Assembly: GCA_001800135.1 (NCBI GenBank)
Contig: MGUU01000022.1
Span: 39,004-103,003, forward strand
Reading direction: 5' to 3'
Source: Elusimicrobia bacterium RIFCSPLOWO2_02_FULL_39_32
GTDB taxonomy: Bacteria > Elusimicrobiota > Elusimicrobia > 2-02-FULL-39-32
Length of the DNA stretch: 64,000 nt
The position numbers and the translations under genes were made by a program. Below are positions 43,059 through 54,273 of this stretch, piece after piece (within the stretch, counting starts at the first letter, position 1; every line of letters starts with the position of its first letter). The notes below the pieces were generated by a model. It was not told the DNA's origin. It worked only from the letters and a program-made list of their open reading frames with translations, and made no database searches.

Positions 43059-43597
43059 TAATTCATCACCCTTACTTTTTCTATTGAAAGCTGCAAGGCT
43101 TTCGTATAGCCAGAATAAGTCGCCTCTTCAAAAGTTAAAGAAACAGATATGATCCCAGAATCATCTGTTCTAGGATAACTAAATGCGAGATAACGTAAGT
43201 TCTCTGCAATAGTCGTAGTGCTTCCATCTTTCATATATCTTAAATTTTTACCTTCTTGATAAAAACCATAATCCCCTAGAGCTGGGCCTGTGCCTTTATC
43301 AATAGAAAAAGTAATCCAAGAGTAGGGGGGCTGATTTGTTCTTTGAGATACAAGAACCGTAGAAGCTGAGGCTTGCCTTAAAGTACGGTTTACCAAATCT
43401 AATGCAGACCTGGAATTCTGCTGCACATTGGCGCGCGCAACTTGAACCCTCCAATACCTAACTAAATTCAACAAGATCGTTGCCCCCACCACAATCATAA
43501 TACCAACTATAGCCACTGTAATCATTAATTCTGGAACAGTGAATCCTTTTGACTCTAAAATTTTTAGATTCGATAATCTATCCCTTGATTTTACCAT
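43058..43597 (-). CDS. PilW-like minor pseudopilin
   Basis: 179 residues. The prepilin peptidase site is SKGFTVPELMITVAIVGIMIVV, with Glu at +5. The rest resembles PilW/PulJ-type minor pilins, with VQVARANVQQNSRSALDLVNRTLRQAS (a long helix) then a beta domain. It overlaps the giant pseudopilin gene by 7 nt. Probably part of a tip complex with its neighbours. Confidence 0.85.
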   Translation of the reverse strand: MVKSRDRLSNLKILESKGFTVPELMITVAIVGIMIVVGATILLNLVRYWRVQVARANVQQNSRSALDLVNRTLRQASASTVLVSQRTNQPPYSWITFSIDKGTGPALGDYGFYQEGKNLRYMKDGSTTTIAENLRYLAFSYPRTDDSGIISVSLTFEEATYSGYTKALQLSIEKVRVMN

Positions 43598-46353
43598 GAT
43601 AGTTCCCTTGTAATGGTTCCTCCTGCTCCAACAGAATGTTGAGCTGAAGGGCTTGTCACCTGCCTTTTAGGAGTGCTGGAAGCATCTACTCCCAAACTAG
43701 ATGTGTACCATCCATAAAGATAATAAGAAGCTCCTCCGCGCAAAGAAAGAGAGTAGTTCCCAAGAGAATCACTGGAAACAGCATAATATACAGCCCCAGA
43801 AGCTCGTAAAGTTGCATCAATATCTGGTGGATTTTGAGAAGTAATGGCGCTGGTTGAAGCTACAACTAAAACGCCTACACTGATTGGAGATCCAGATTTA
43901 GTTACAGATCCATTAATTTTTCCAAATGCATTGCTCACTGTAAAAGTGGAAGACCATGTTCCTGTAGAAGAATTGGTAACTGTTATTTGAGACAAACTAG
44001 GACTAGAACTTTCTCCTGTTTCTAATTGAGGCACAATATTATAAGTCCCTGTCTGAATGCTTGGAATTGTAAAAGTACCATCTGTTCCAGTGATAGCTGA
44101 ACCATATACAGTGCTAGAGCTTAAATCATACGCCACAATAGGAATCCCAGGCAATGCGCCGCTAACAGAGCCATTGGTACTTACAAAACCTTTTACGCTG
44201 CCAGCGCTCACTAATACAAAATTAACTGTAGAAACATTAACCCCTAAACTTACACCAATATCTGTGACAATTTCTGTAGAGTAACCATTTTTACTTGCTA
44301 ATACAGAAATTGCAGAGCCAGAAGGAATGACACTTAGACGATATGCGCCTTGTGAATCTGTAGTGACTGAATCAGCTCCAGACGCAGAAATAGTGACTCC
44401 ACTTAACCCTTGATTCAGAATATCTTTTACTGTACCGCTCACATACCCATAGATCGTAATAGTTGTAAGCGCAATTTGTCCCCAAGAAGGGCTTAAAGAA
44501 GAAAACTGCCAAGCAGGATCCGTGCTTGCATTAGGAATTCCAGTACTAATGCTAGGAGTTATATTTACATACGATATATCTCTTGTATAATTTCCGCTTG
44601 CAATTGTAATGGTCCAAGAACCTGTAGCCATATTCACCACTGTAAAAGAACCATAGCTCTGCGCAAAACTCATGGCAGAAAGACCATCATTACTAGTAAC
44701 AGAAGCTCCTACTGCTGGAGTACCGCTATATGGAACTGCGGAAAAATCAGCATTGACAACTCCGGAAGAAGCGCTAAATAAACTGGTTGCTGCGGTTCTA
44801 ATCCAATCGCTTCCTGAATCATAGCTTGTGCCATTACTATTTCTATCAAAAGAATTCCCTGCAAAAGGCGTTGTGTTGCGACGATCCGCAGTTAAGACAG
44901 TGGCGTCATAACTATCATTACTTTTAAAAGCTGCTCTAAAAAGAATGGATCCTGCGGTTAAACCTACAAAAGAACTTAAATCATAGCCAGCTCCTTCTCT
45001 AACTAAGGTAGGGGAATTGTCTCCTGAAGTAGATCTCCATGCAATTCCATCATGCCAGTCGCTCCTAGCATTATAGGCTTTTCCCATAGCTCCTGTAACC
45101 CGTATTCCGCCAGCTCCTGTATTGTCAATTCGATTGCCGCTATAGTAAACATCCGCAATCTTTTGCGCATTCCCTGAAGGAGTGGCAAAAGTAATGGTAC
45201 TTTGGTTAGCGATCAAAAAATAATGATTGGAAGGAACGCTAATTGTAGAACTATTTGATGTCCAATGGCTAGAGCTGCTGCGAAAAGCAGTAAAAACGCT
45301 TCCTATAATTCCTGGCATACCTACCAGATATTTTGCGTTGTTGCCTGAAGCAGGTTCAGCATTATTATTATCAATCCATGTGACTGTAACAAAGAAAACG
45401 CTAAAATCACTTGCAGCTGAAACTCGACTTGCAATTAAAATATTGTAAGTGGTTGGGTTATAAAGTTCTACCCATTCCTGTTCTCCAGAACCAGCTACAT
45501 CTGTGCTCGACATCACCTGAGTAACCACCAGATGATCAAAAATGTATGCATATCCTGTAGCTTCTCCCACAGCTTTAAGACTAAGCCCAAAATTTTGACT
45601 AGAAGAACCAGTTTGTCCGGATGAAACCGCATAATTTGAGCTAATAGCAGTAAAATATCCTGTAGCGTTAGCTCTCAAGGTATAAGTGCCGGGTTGCACT
45701 TTAAAAGAATAGTAGCCAGACGCATCTGTTCTAGCAAAATAAGAAGGATTTTGTTGAGTTTCTACTAACGCGTTATAAAGCGCATTGCCTGTTGTCCCGG
45801 ATGTGACCGTGCCGCTAAAAGTGTACTCTAGCTCTGCCCGACTAGGATTATTTCTCAAATTTCTTAATTCCACACTTTTCCAATCCTCACCCTCTTTCCA
45901 AACCACATAAACAGTTATCTTTTTTATGCCTGTGTCATTCGCTGTCCATGGCTGTGCCACCAACTCGTTCCCATCCTGCTTTACAAATTCTATATAGGTC
46001 CGTCTCAAAAACTGCGTGCCGCCAACATTTAGGTTCTCTTCCGGATAATATCCAACATCATACATCATGCCAGAAAAGTTACTGTCTGTGGTAGAACCTG
46101 TGGTGACCAACAAACGATAATAGGTATAATTTTTTAAGGATTCTATTTTTTCTTGGGCTAAATTGGTTGCTAAAGTTTTAGTTTTATTAACTAAAAAACT
46201 TTTAGAAATAGAGGTGAAGATGGTTCCTAAAGACAAAAAAGCAATGGTTATGATGAGTAGTCCCATCATAATTTCTACAAGCGTAAAACCTTTGCTTTTT
46301 TCCTGTTGGAACGCTTTTATAAAAAGAGGTTTCTTATTTAAGAGAAAAGCCAT
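43591..46353 (-). CDS. Giant pseudopilin with lamin-tail-like and carboxypeptidase-regulatory-like domains
   Basis: 920 residues. The N-terminus has a prepilin site (KSKGFTLVEIMMGLLIITIAFLSLG) as in PilV. After about 170 residues come a beta-sandwich resembling a carboxypeptidase regulatory-like domain (FSGTVTSGTTGNALYNALVE to GTYTLRANATGY), a lamin-tail-like domain (SGEQEWVELYNPTTYNI), and in the last 300 residues at least three more regulatory-like repeats (YVSGTVKDILNQGLSGVTIS, VKGFVSTNGSVSG, INGSVTKSGSPISV). Typical minor pilins are 150-250 residues. It probably displays the long beta-rich stalk at a pilus tip. It is first of three pilin-like genes. Confidence 0.8.
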   Translation of the reverse strand: MAFLLNKKPLFIKAFQQEKSKGFTLVEIMMGLLIITIAFLSLGTIFTSISKSFLVNKTKTLATNLAQEKIESLKNYTYYRLLVTTGSTTDSNFSGMMYDVGYYPEENLNVGGTQFLRRTYIEFVKQDGNELVAQPWTANDTGIKKITVYVVWKEGEDWKSVELRNLRNNPSRAELEYTFSGTVTSGTTGNALYNALVETQQNPSYFARTDASGYYSFKVQPGTYTLRANATGYFTAISSNYAVSSGQTGSSSQNFGLSLKAVGEATGYAYIFDHLVVTQVMSSTDVAGSGEQEWVELYNPTTYNILIASRVSAASDFSVFFVTVTWIDNNNAEPASGNNAKYLVGMPGIIGSVFTAFRSSSSHWTSNSSTISVPSNHYFLIANQSTITFATPSGNAQKIADVYYSGNRIDNTGAGGIRVTGAMGKAYNARSDWHDGIAWRSTSGDNSPTLVREGAGYDLSSFVGLTAGSILFRAAFKSNDSYDATVLTADRRNTTPFAGNSFDRNSNGTSYDSGSDWIRTAATSLFSASSGVVNADFSAVPYSGTPAVGASVTSNDGLSAMSFAQSYGSFTVVNMATGSWTITIASGNYTRDISYVNITPSISTGIPNASTDPAWQFSSLSPSWGQIALTTITIYGYVSGTVKDILNQGLSGVTISASGADSVTTDSQGAYRLSVIPSGSAISVLASKNGYSTEIVTDIGVSLGVNVSTVNFVLVSAGSVKGFVSTNGSVSGALPGIPIVAYDLSSSTVYGSAITGTDGTFTIPSIQTGTYNIVPQLETGESSSPSLSQITVTNSSTGTWSSTFTVSNAFGKINGSVTKSGSPISVGVLVVASTSAITSQNPPDIDATLRASGAVYYAVSSDSLGNYSLSLRGGASYYLYGWYTSSLGVDASSTPKRQVTSPSAQHSVGAGGTITRELSW

Positions 46354-46403
46354 ACTCTTAATTATAATGGTATTTCGATTATCTTCAAGAGCAAAACTTT
46401 TTA

Positions 46404-46940
46404 TTATCTTTTATTCACCAATTCAATTGAATGGGGCAGAATCGGAAGTACTGTTTTTACGGACTCCTCTACTCCTTTAGGGGATCCGGGAAGGTTCAGG
46501 ATTAAACATTTCTTGCGAATCCCGCAAATGCCCCGAGAACAATAGGCAAATGGAGATTTGCTTTTTAACCTCATTAACTCTGAAAGACCCGGGGCCTCTT
46601 TTTCTATGACAGAGTCTGTGGCTTCAGGGGTACAGTCTGATTGAGAAAATCCTGTTCCTCCTGTGGTAAAAATCAGGTCGCATTTTTTTTGATCGGCCCA
46701 TGTTTTTAAAACAGAACTAATCTTTTCTTTTTTGTCTGGAACAAGGCTATAACAAGAAATCTTAAAAACTTTTTTTCCTTTTAAAGTAGTGCTCTTTAGA
46801 ATTTCTTGAAGAACTTTACTAGAGATATCCTCTTTTGGACCATTCTTCTTTTTTGCTCTAGAGGTGGAACAACTCAATATGCCTACACGAATTAGAGAAA
46901 GATTTTTAGGATTGAAATGAAAATGTTGGTTAGCTTTCAA
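46404..46940 (-). CDS. Molybdopterin adenylyltransferase-like protein (MogA/MoaB)
   Basis: 178 residues. VGILSCSTSRAKKK, then LIFTTGGTGFSQSDCTPEATDSV and APGLSELMR, are MoaB/Mog motifs. It adenylylates molybdopterin before metal insertion. It overlaps moaC by 4 nt. No moaA, moaE or moeA is in the window, so the rest of the pathway must be elsewhere if it exists. Confidence 0.9.
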   Translation of the reverse strand: MKANQHFHFNPKNLSLIRVGILSCSTSRAKKKNGPKEDISSKVLQEILKSTTLKGKKVFKISCYSLVPDKKEKISSVLKTWADQKKCDLIFTTGGTGFSQSDCTPEATDSVIEKEAPGLSELMRLKSKSPFAYCSRGICGIRKKCLILNLPGSPKGVEESVKTVLPILPHSIELVNKR

Positions 46941-47434
46941 TTTCTTTTGTAATGACCGCTTTTACCGCCGCTTTTTTCCTCTAACTGAATTCTTGCAATC
47001 ACAGCAGCTCTATCCACTGCTTTAACCATATCATAAAGTGTAAGAGCGGCTATGGATACAGCGGTTAAGGCTTCCATTTCTACGCCTGTTTCAGATTTTG
47101 TTTTTACAGTAGAAAAAATTTTAATCCCAGAATCTTTTCCGCTTAAAATCTGAAAAGAAAGATCGCAATGAGTGATCCCTATGGGATGAGCTAATGGAAT
47201 AAGTTCAGAAACTTTTTTTGCCGCCAGGATCCCTGCGATCTTAGCTGCAGAAAAAATATCTCCTTTAGAAATAGAGTTAGATTTTATTGCTCTCATGGTG
47301 GAGGGTAAAAGCCGAATCCAGGCAGAGGCTTTTGCTAGCCGTTCAGTCTGTACTTTCTGAGAAACATCCACCATCTGAACTTTTCCATCCGTATCTAGAT
47401 GAGAAAAAGATGAAAATCGTTTTGATTGAATCAT
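46937..47434 (-). CDS. moaC: Cyclic pyranopterin monophosphate synthase MoaC
   Basis: 165 residues. FSHLDTDGKVQMVDVSQKVQTERLAKA, SELIPLAHPIGITHCDL and ETGVEMEALTAVSIAALTLYDMVKAVD are MoaC core motifs. It forms cPMP from the MoaA product. It is coupled to the downstream mog gene. Confidence 0.95.
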   Translation of the reverse strand: MIQSKRFSSFSHLDTDGKVQMVDVSQKVQTERLAKASAWIRLLPSTMRAIKSNSISKGDIFSAAKIAGILAAKKVSELIPLAHPIGITHCDLSFQILSGKDSGIKIFSTVKTKSETGVEMEALTAVSIAALTLYDMVKAVDRAAVIARIQLEEKSGGKSGHYKRN

Positions 47435-47460
47435 TGATCAATCTCTTTTAATAATTTTAT

Positions 47461-48027
47461 TCATGACTTTCTTCTTTGTTTTAAGCAACTGTTAAACCTT
47501 TTCAAAAGCCCTTTTTTCATGTTATCTGACCGATCAAATAAAGCGAGCCATGCTCTAATATATTGAAAATCAATTTTAGGATTCCTTGCAATTGTGGATT
47601 GAGTATCAGTTATATCTTGTGGCCTTCCTGCAAAAATTTTATGAATAATTAAATCTTCTGGAGACGCAAAAGATACTTTCTCTCTTAAGATTTCTATACT
47701 TTTAGCTCTTTTGATAGCTTGTTCCTCATAAGGAGTAAAGGAAAAAATAAAATCCACTCTTATTCCACTATTCATATCTTCTGTTGGTAGTACCATGGTT
47801 GTTTGAACAAAGGAATGGATATTTTTAGGTAAAGGACGGAGAGAAAGTTCTTTTACAACAAGAAGCAGCTGATCAAGTTGAGAGCTGCTGATTCCTAAAG
47901 TTATATCAATATCTCTAGTCAGCCTAGGCTCACCATAAATTAAGACCGCTTGTCCCCCAATAACCATATAAGGGATATGATGATTCTTAAGGACCTTTGC
48001 TATTTTCGCAAGTTTTTCTTGAAACAT
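47461..48027 (-). CDS. Nucleotidyltransferase-fold protein
   Basis: 188 residues. YMVIGGQAVLIYGEPRLTRDIDITLGIS holds the GG and D-x-D motif. VDFIFSFTPYEEQAI adds a third acidic site. SPEDLIIHKIFAGRPQDITD is typical of AbiEii-like or MNT-type nucleotidyltransferases. It overlaps the small upstream gene by 28 nt. This is the second such pair in the window, unlike the first in gene order. Confidence 0.72.
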   Translation of the reverse strand: MFQEKLAKIAKVLKNHHIPYMVIGGQAVLIYGEPRLTRDIDITLGISSSQLDQLLLVVKELSLRPLPKNIHSFVQTTMVLPTEDMNSGIRVDFIFSFTPYEEQAIKRAKSIEILREKVSFASPEDLIIHKIFAGRPQDITDTQSTIARNPKIDFQYIRAWLALFDRSDNMKKGLLKRFNSCLKQRRKS

Positions 48028-48212
48028 TGGTTTATCGTTCTTTTCATTGCAATCACTGTCTCGATCCCCTTTAAGGGGTCTCCTAAAACCCCTAAGGTTT
48101 TAGCTTCTTCCCATAAAGAATCCATAAGCTGAAAAATCTTTTTGCGAGAAAGTTTTCTTCTCTTTAAATAAGCCAGCTCAAATTTCCTTAAAGCTTCTGG
48201 GTTCTTAACCAT
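48000..48212 (-). CDS. Small partner of nucleotidyltransferase
   Basis: 70 residues. FELAYLKRRKLSRKKIFQLMDSLWEEAKTLGVLGDPLKGIETVIAMKRTIN has a helix-rich, L-W-x-E-A-x-x-L-G-V layout that I have seen beside nucleotidyltransferase genes, but I cannot name a family. It starts 18 nt after pfkA's stop and overlaps the next gene by 28 nt, so translation is coupled. Antitoxin-like function is a guess. Confidence 0.65.
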   Translation of the reverse strand: MVKNPEALRKFELAYLKRRKLSRKKIFQLMDSLWEEAKTLGVLGDPLKGIETVIAMKRTINQCFKKNLRK

Positions 48213-48229
48213 TCTTTAACCCGTCAGGT

Positions 48230-49321
48230 TTAACTTTCATCCCCAAAAGATATGCTTAAAGCTCTGGCAGCGCGAATCACATCAGAATCTGTTGGAACTT
48301 TTTTCATTTTAGAAATCGCTTTTTGAATTGGGACGGAAACAATTCGAGGAGGGTCTAAAGCCACCATCTCTCCAAACTTCTCTTTTTCTATGAGTTCCAC
48401 CGCTCCTACTCCCAAACGGGTGGCTAAGAGCCTGTCAAAAGTGGTGGGTTCTCCTCCTCTTTGCAGATGACCTAAAACTAGACTTCTTGAATCATGTCCT
48501 GTCCTTTCTTGTATTTCTTTAGAAACAAAGTCGGCGATGCCTCCTAAATGAGGATGTTCTCTGCCTGCTTCTTTTTCTCCTTTAGTAATTAGTTTCCCCT
48601 CTTTAAGAACAGCTCCTTCCGCGCAAACCACAATGGCAAATTTAGGTCCTTTGGAATATCTCTCTTCTATTTTTTTGCAAACAGCCTCTAGGTTAAATGG
48701 GATTTCAGGAATTAATATTACATCCGCTCCTCCTGCAATTCCAGAGTGCAATGCGATCCAGCCCGCATAACGCCCCATCACTTCTACGCACATCACTCTT
48801 TGATGGCTATGGGCCGTAGAATGGAGCTTATCTAAAGCATCTGTGGCAGTAGAAACCGCAGTATCAAAACCAAAGGTAACCACAGTTTCAGAAAGATCAT
48901 TGTCAATAGTTTTAGGAACTCCAACAAGCGGAATTCCTTTTTCAAAAAGTTTTTGGGCAATGGTTAAAGAACCATCTCCGCCAATCACAATAAGCGCGTC
49001 TAGCTTTAGTTTTCTAAAACTCGCAACAGCTAATTCTGAAAGATCAGTAACTTTTTCTTCTTTTGAATCTTTATTTACATATTCAAAAGGATTGCCGCGA
49101 TTAGTTGTGCCTAAAATGGTTCCTCCTAAACGTAAGATTCCAGCCACATTGCTCTGCGTTAACTCTTCCACAAGATCAGGTTTTAGGAGTCCTTCAAAAC
49201 CCTCCCTAATCCCAAGCACTTCCCAACCCAGAGCCAAAGCTGCTTTAACACTTGCGCGAATGACTGCGTTCAATCCTGGAGCATCCCCTCCTCCAGTTAA
49301 AATTCCAATTTTTTTAATCAT
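48230..49321 (-). CDS. pfkA: 6-phosphofructokinase
   Basis: 363 residues. Motifs: IGILTGGGDAPGLNAVIRA, VIGGDGSLTIAQ, GVPKTIDNDLSETVVTFGFDTA and EVMGRYAGWIALHSG. The phosphate-donor positions are Gly in GGDGS (as in ATP enzymes) and Lys in PKTIDND (as in PPi enzymes). This mixed state occurs in the group III PFKs, and Gly here favours ATP. It makes fructose 1,6-bisphosphate. Confidence 0.95.
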   Translation of the reverse strand: MIKKIGILTGGGDAPGLNAVIRASVKAALALGWEVLGIREGFEGLLKPDLVEELTQSNVAGILRLGGTILGTTNRGNPFEYVNKDSKEEKVTDLSELAVASFRKLKLDALIVIGGDGSLTIAQKLFEKGIPLVGVPKTIDNDLSETVVTFGFDTAVSTATDALDKLHSTAHSHQRVMCVEVMGRYAGWIALHSGIAGGADVILIPEIPFNLEAVCKKIEERYSKGPKFAIVVCAEGAVLKEGKLITKGEKEAGREHPHLGGIADFVSKEIQERTGHDSRSLVLGHLQRGGEPTTFDRLLATRLGVGAVELIEKEKFGEMVALDPPRIVSVPIQKAISKMKKVPTDSDVIRAARALSISFGDES

Positions 49322-49386
49322 TAAAATTCCTTTTAAGCTTGCCTTTTTTATTTCTTTATCTACCTTTTCATGAAAAAATAATAGCG

Positions 49387-49872
49387 CTAATTTTGAGTTG
49401 TGCTGGGATAAAAAATAACTTGATGGCTCTTGTATTCACCTTTTTTATAAATAAATTTAGCGGTAAAAAATCTTTTTTGTTTTAACCATTTTAAAAATAT
49501 TTTATCTCCTTCCCAAAGATGTAGAGAGGTTATGTCCTGATCTGGGATCCAATAAAGATGCCCTTCTTTACAATCCGTTAGCTTTCCGCTAAATTGACTG
49601 ACTGTATAAAGAAATACCATCCAATCGTTTTCATCGTCAAACCCTGGAAAATTTATAATTCCTTTTAAAATTGGATTTTTTATTTTTAGACCAGATTCTT
49701 CTTTTACTTCCCGCACTGCGCATTCTTCCGGAGTTTCCCCATCCTCAATTTTTCCACCCAGTCCATTCCAACGTCCTTCATGAAGATCGTTCTTTTTTTT
49801 AATGCGGTGCAACATTAAAGTTTTCCCATCTTTTTTTAGATAACAAAGAGTTGCATGAATCCTTTTGCTCAT
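49387..49872 (-). CDS. Nudix hydrolase, 8-oxo-dGTPase-like
   Basis: 161 residues. The Nudix box is GGKIEDGETPEECAVREVKEESG, intact. ATLCYLKKDGKTLMLHRIKK and RWNGLGGKI near the box resemble MTH1/NUDT1-like proteins acting on oxidised dNTPs. It is the second gene of a Nudix pair (4-nt overlap). Substrate is inferred from resemblance only. Confidence 0.87.
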   Translation of the reverse strand: MSKRIHATLCYLKKDGKTLMLHRIKKKNDLHEGRWNGLGGKIEDGETPEECAVREVKEESGLKIKNPILKGIINFPGFDDENDWMVFLYTVSQFSGKLTDCKEGHLYWIPDQDITSLHLWEGDKIFLKWLKQKRFFTAKFIYKKGEYKSHQVIFYPSTTQN

Positions 49873-50414
49873 TCTATCTCTTTTTCAAGTTTCAACCAAT
49901 CATTCAAAGCATCGTGAGTGCTGCGAAAAGCGAGCTGATCCCATGGAATTTCACTTGCTCCAAACTGTTTAACTTCACTGGTTTCAAGACAAGTATGGAG
50001 TTCTCCTCCAATCACTTCCGCTCGATAAACCACCACAACAACTCCCGCGTCAGAATAAGAATAAACGCCTATGGCTTGTCCAACTCTTACATCTAACCCT
50101 ATTTCCTCTTTAGTTTCACGCGCCGCGCCTTCAGCCACTGATTCTCCTAACTCCACAAAACCAGCGGGATAGGTCCAAGCCCCTTTTTGAGGTTCAATGC
50201 CTCGTTTAAGCAAGAAAATTTTTTCATCTTTTTTTGCAATCACACCCGCAACGATCTTTGGATTTAAATAAGAAATGGTCTTACAGTTGAAACAAAACAG
50301 ACGTTCACAGGACTCTGCTTCAATAAATTTTTTTTCAAGAGGGTGGCCGCATTGAGAACAAAATTTAGGAATAAAATGAATCGGGGTGATTTTTTGATTT
50401 TCTAGTTTTATCAT
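49869..50414 (-). CDS. Nudix hydrolase with zinc ribbon
   Basis: 181 residues. N-terminal zinc ribbon CSQCGHPLEKKFIEAESCERLFCFNC, then a Nudix box GFVELGESVAEGAARETKEEIG. The zinc ribbon and fold are like NudC-type and NUDT14-like proteins. It might cleave NADH, ADP-ribose or capped RNA; the sequence does not settle it. It overlaps the next Nudix gene as ATGA. Confidence 0.87.
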   Translation of the reverse strand: MIKLENQKITPIHFIPKFCSQCGHPLEKKFIEAESCERLFCFNCKTISYLNPKIVAGVIAKKDEKIFLLKRGIEPQKGAWTYPAGFVELGESVAEGAARETKEEIGLDVRVGQAIGVYSYSDAGVVVVVYRAEVIGGELHTCLETSEVKQFGASEIPWDQLAFRSTHDALNDWLKLEKEIE

Positions 50415-50538
50415 TAAATCATTTAACGCTTATTAAACCCAAAATAGTAACATCAAAAAATAATCAGAATTATCTAATTTATTCTTACAAAATCATTGCT
50501 GGTCAAAGTTTTGGCTTTTGCCCTCTTTCTTTCAAAAA

Positions 50539-51234
50539 TTAGAAGTCATTCAGGATATCTTTAAACGGTTTTGCGATACAGGTGAAAGTAGGCGTGTCGC
50601 GCAAAGTATATTTGGAAGCTTTTGATTCACGCAATTCCATGACTAAATCCAAAAAATCTTTAGGGACATCACTTTCAAAAGCAACTACAAATTCCTGATC
50701 ATCTAAGCCAAAACAATAAGTGGTATTCAGTTTTACGGAAGGATACTTATTGCCCACCCGAATATGTTCATCCATCATGGCTTGCCGTTCAGGTAAGGGG
50801 AATTGGTACCAATCTCTACTTTTTACAAAAGGATAAACAAAAATATATTTATACTTTCCGGGGACAACTTTGGTTCTTGACTCTCCATGCTCAGGAGATA
50901 TTTTATCAATGTAACTGGAACGCTTGGTCATGCAAAGGTAGGAATAAGTTGGGACCACATATTTTCCAAAACCTGTTTTAAAAAACTGTGATGACATCTC
51001 TGTAAAATCTTCCAAACGTTCTGAAATGCGCCAAAACATAAATTCACAATCCGCGCGAATCCCTAAAGTAGAATAAGATCGAAGGATTACTTTAGAAGAG
51101 AACTCTTGATAAGCATTTAAGGACTCTTCTTTTGCGCGCTCTTTTAGCTTATCATCCAAAAATCTCCATTCTGGAAGAACCTTAAAAAACCTAAAGTTCA
51201 CAAACTGCCTTTTTACCTCGGTTGTTTCTGCCAT
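50539..51234 (-). CDS. chdC: Coproheme decarboxylase-like (ChdC/HemQ), chlorite-dismutase family
   Basis: 231 residues. YPFVKSRDWYQFPLPERQAMMDEHIRVGNKYPSV contains the proximal His region typical of HemQ. TYCFGLDDQEFVVAFESD is the family end motif. It lacks a signal peptide. ChdC makes heme b from coproheme in the coproporphyrin-dependent route, best known from Gram-positives. It lies 2 nt after the gyrB stop. The other heme genes (hemA, hemC, hemB) are 25 kb away. Confidence 0.85.
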   Translation of the reverse strand: MAETTEVKRQFVNFRFFKVLPEWRFLDDKLKERAKEESLNAYQEFSSKVILRSYSTLGIRADCEFMFWRISERLEDFTEMSSQFFKTGFGKYVVPTYSYLCMTKRSSYIDKISPEHGESRTKVVPGKYKYIFVYPFVKSRDWYQFPLPERQAMMDEHIRVGNKYPSVKLNTTYCFGLDDQEFVVAFESDVPKDFLDLVMELRESKASKYTLRDTPTFTCIAKPFKDILNDF

Positions 51235-51236
51235 TC

Positions 51237-54253
<3,017 letters not shown>

Positions 54254-54273
54254 GAAATCTTTAAAACTTTTTC

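Noticed and set aside
50115-50130. Extra parS-like site (gtttcacg)
   Set aside because: Only the left half matches; the right half is cgccgcg in a coding region.
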